DNA from: an archaeon
GTDB taxonomy: Archaea > Methanobacteriota > Methanobacteria > Methanobacteriales > Methanobacteriaceae
Direction: 5' to 3'
NCBI GenBank assembly: GCA_024409145.1
Contig: JAKSUF010000076.1
Coordinates: forward strand, 1 to 6,807
DNA length: 6,807 bases
The notes under the pieces were generated by a model. It made no database searches and had not been told where the DNA came from. It saw only the letters and a list, made by a program, of their open reading frames with translations. The position numbers were made by a program, and so were the translations under genes. This document shows, in pieces, positions 5,772-6,807 of the stretch (the stretch's first letter is position 1; every line of letters begins with the position of its first letter).

Positions 5772-5781
5772 TAATAAATAT
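5772..5781 (-). promoter_or_regulatory. Candidate TATA box of the duplicated DUF3194-like gene
   Basis: ATATTTATTA on the minus strand is about 40 nt upstream of the ATG, the same spacing seen for other genes here. It would give a leader of about 15 nt holding GGTGAT. Another TATA-like string (TTTTATATTT) lies too close to the start to serve. Confidence 0.35.
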
Positions 5782-5836
5782 CTTTTTTTAAATAAAAATA
5801 ATATTCACACATTGTCAAATAAATACAGAATAATAA

Positions 5837-5880
5837 ATAATTATTAAGTGATAATTATTTAATTGATAATTATTAATTAA
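5837..5880. repeat. AT-rich cluster of TAATTATT repeats
   Basis: TGATAATTATT occurs at 5849-5859 and 5864-5874 (period 15), next to AATAATTATTAA at 5837-5848 and other self-complementary TAATTA strings. It lies upstream of the DUF3194-like promoter. It may be a binding site for a regulator or chromatin protein, or simply biased A/T-rich sequence. Confidence 0.4.
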
Positions 5881-5900
5881 AATAAGCATTAAATTATAAT

Positions 5901-5940
5901 AAAATAAAAAAATAAAAAAAGTTAGCTACTAAGTAGCTAA
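5901..5940 (-). terminator. Hairpin plus T-tract terminator of prefoldin beta
   Basis: The minus strand forms a perfect 8-bp stem, TTAGCTAC-TTA-GTAGCTAA (5922-5940), starting 5 nt past the prefoldin beta stop codon. It is followed by C and then two T7 runs. It looks like a bacterial intrinsic terminator and is the clearest terminator in the window. Confidence 0.75.
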
Positions 5941-5945
5941 TAAAT

Positions 5946-6293
5946 TTAACCTTGTAAACCAGCCATGGTTTGTTGGATAGAAGCTTGCATTTCTTCAAGT
6001 TTTTTCATAACTCTTTCTTCTTGACGAGTCATAGTTTGTTGTCTTAATTTAAGAGTTTCAACTTTGTCTTCAAGTTCTTCTAAAGTAGAGTTACGTTCAA
6101 CTTTAATAAGTAAGTTACCTGCAGTTTTGAATACTTCTACTCCTTCTTCGGTTTTTTTAAGTTCATCAAGTGCAGTTTGAGTTTCAGTTAATTGAATATC
6201 TACACTTTGTTTTTGAACAGCTACAGCTTGAGCTTGTTGTTGTAATTGTTGAAATTGATTTAATTGATGTTGTACATTTTGTGGAAGTTCCAT
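5946..6293 (-). CDS. pfdB: Prefoldin subunit beta (GimC beta)
   Basis: Prefoldin is the hexameric (alpha2 beta4) cytosolic chaperone that holds unfolded proteins and passes them to the thermosome. This 115-residue protein has the usual beta-subunit length and layout. A glutamine-rich N-terminal coiled-coil helix (about 3-45) leads into EEGVEVFKTAGNLLIKV (about 49-65), the conserved beta-hairpin region; a second coiled-coil helix (about 70-112) follows. ELPQNVQHQLNQFQQLQQQ at the start is typical of archaeal beta subunits. The ATG has GGTGA 5 nt upstream. The gene lies 213 nt after pcc1 and has a TATA-like box in that gap, so it is probably transcribed from its own promoter and ended by the hairpin terminator. 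No oddities were seen. Confidence 0.95.
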   Translation of the reverse strand: MELPQNVQHQLNQFQQLQQQAQAVAVQKQSVDIQLTETQTALDELKKTEEGVEVFKTAGNLLIKVERNSTLEELEDKVETLKLRQQTMTRQEERVMKKLEEMQASIQQTMAGLQG

Positions 6294-6397
6294 ATTTTCA
6301 CCTTTATAAATTTTTTAATAATTTTATAATTCTTTTAATAAGTAATTCTGATGTATTTAAACAACAGAAATTATTTAATAAATTCTTATACTATAAT

Positions 6398-6407
6398 AAA
6401 TATAAAA
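6398..6407 (-). promoter_or_regulatory. Candidate TATA box of prefoldin beta
   Basis: TTTTATATTT on the minus strand, about 105 nt upstream of the ATG, is the best TATA-like string in the gap. It predicts a leader of about 80 nt, long for this window, so a weaker closer site or read-through from pcc1 is also possible. Confidence 0.35.
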
Positions 6408-6448
6408 ATCTAAAAGTTTTAAATTCTTTAATTAGTTAATTAATTATT

Positions 6449-6517
6449 AAATTAAGTTAACTAACTTATTAATAAAATTTAATAACTTGAAGTTAACTCA
6501 CTGAAATTAAGTTAACT
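6449..6517. repeat. Repeated AAGTTAACT motifs after pcc1
   Basis: AAGTTAACT occurs at 6454-6462, 6490-6498 and 6509-6517. The first and third extend to a 14-bp identity, AAATTAAGTTAACT (6449-6462 and 6504-6517). The third overlaps the pcc1 stop codon. Each contains the palindrome AGTTAACT. They could pair in RNA to help end the pcc1 transcript, or bind a protein. Confidence 0.45.
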
Positions 6518-6763
6518 CATTAATTTCAACAGCTAATTTAATCCATTTAATAGCTGAATTAATAGATGCTCTGAAAGAAGTTGAGTCTTCAGAGTCAATA
6601 GTAATTATAATAGAGTTAGAATCTAATTTTAAATCCATAGAAGACCTATAATCAGGAGCAGTCTCAAACTCAAGTAAAATAGAGTTATAAACAATTTCAG
6701 CTTGTTTTTCATCTTTAAAATCAATTTTTATATCACTATTAATTGATTTTAAAATATTATCAT
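6507..6763 (-). CDS. pcc1: KEOPS complex subunit Pcc1-like protein, start codon problematic
   Basis: Pcc1 is the small dimerising subunit of KEOPS, which makes the t6A modification of tRNAs. The readable frame (6791 down to 6507) encodes a recognisable Pcc1: SDIKIDFKDEKQAEIVYNSI, then an APDYRSSMDLKLD strand region and the diagnostic STSFRASINSAIKWIKLAVEI helix. It is about the usual 80-85 residues and ends NELT. No ATG, GTG or TTG occurs in frame before an upstream in-frame stop (6792-6794) near the expected N-terminus. An ATG at 6761-6763 with GTGGT upstream is in another frame and stops after four codons. One extra base in the following T4/A4 run (6747-6754) would join it to the Pcc1 frame. 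Otherwise an ATT at 6753-6755 would be the start. This may be a sequencing error, a real mutation or an unusual start. Confidence 0.75.
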
Positions 6764-6768
6764 TAATA

Positions 6769-6807
6769 TTACCACTTCCAATTATATAAAATTAAATTCA
6801 AAATAAA
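6769..6807 (-). CDS. Possible C-terminal end of an upstream gene (partial, maybe Brix protein)
   Basis: One minus-strand frame is open from the window edge to a TAA at 6769-6771 and reads FILNLILYNWKW. It ends just before the out-of-frame ATG near pcc1, as expected for the preceding gene of an operon. In related methanogens I recall a Brix-domain protein gene upstream of pcc1 and prefoldin, and the short hydrophobic ending would be compatible. Twelve codons are too few to identify it. Confidence 0.3.
   Translation of the reverse strand, partial: FILNLILYNWKW

Noticed and set aside
6170..6439. Plus-strand open frame opposite the start of prefoldin beta
   Set aside because: It is antisense to a conserved coding region and runs into A/T-rich intergenic DNA; no start signals are seen.

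Overview
The window is very A+T-rich archaeal DNA, most likely from a methanogen of the order Methanobacteriales (Methanobrevibacter or Methanosphaera type). The evidence is a prefoldin beta subunit beside a KEOPS Pcc1 gene, a V4R-domain regulator resembling the methanogen MsvR family, GGTGA-type ribosome binding sites, TTTATAT-like TATA boxes and T-tract terminators. The species was not identified by any search. All recognised genes lie on the minus strand, so transcription runs from high to low coordinates.

Right end (about 5140-6807), translation and protein-quality-control genes: the probable last codons of an upstream gene (perhaps a Brix protein), a KEOPS Pcc1 homologue with no usable in-frame start codon, prefoldin beta with a hairpin-plus-T terminator, and an acidic protein made of two fused copies of a DUF3194-like unit.

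Middle (4111-4893): an ArsR-like winged helix fused to a V4R domain, a probable redox-responsive regulator. Its flanks are A/T-rich and contain a 12-bp palindrome, 14-bp tandem repeats and a 49-bp direct repeat.

Left half (64-3954), a ferrous iron module: feoB, a small eight-cysteine zinc-ribbon-like protein, a DtxR-family regulator fused to a FeoA domain, and a HisA/HisF-like barrel protein. A perfect palindrome resembling a DtxR-family operator (TTAGGT-AA-ACCTAA) lies between the feoB TATA box and its start. This suggests metal-dependent repression of iron uptake, possibly by the DtxR-FeoA protein encoded in the same cluster. That protein's DNA-binding domain looks shortened, so whether it or another DtxR protein binds the site is open.

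No rRNA, tRNA, CRISPR array or insertion sequence was seen. No gene-free stretch exceeds 300 bases; the longest (3861-4110 and 4894-5139) are described as terminators, repeats and promoters.
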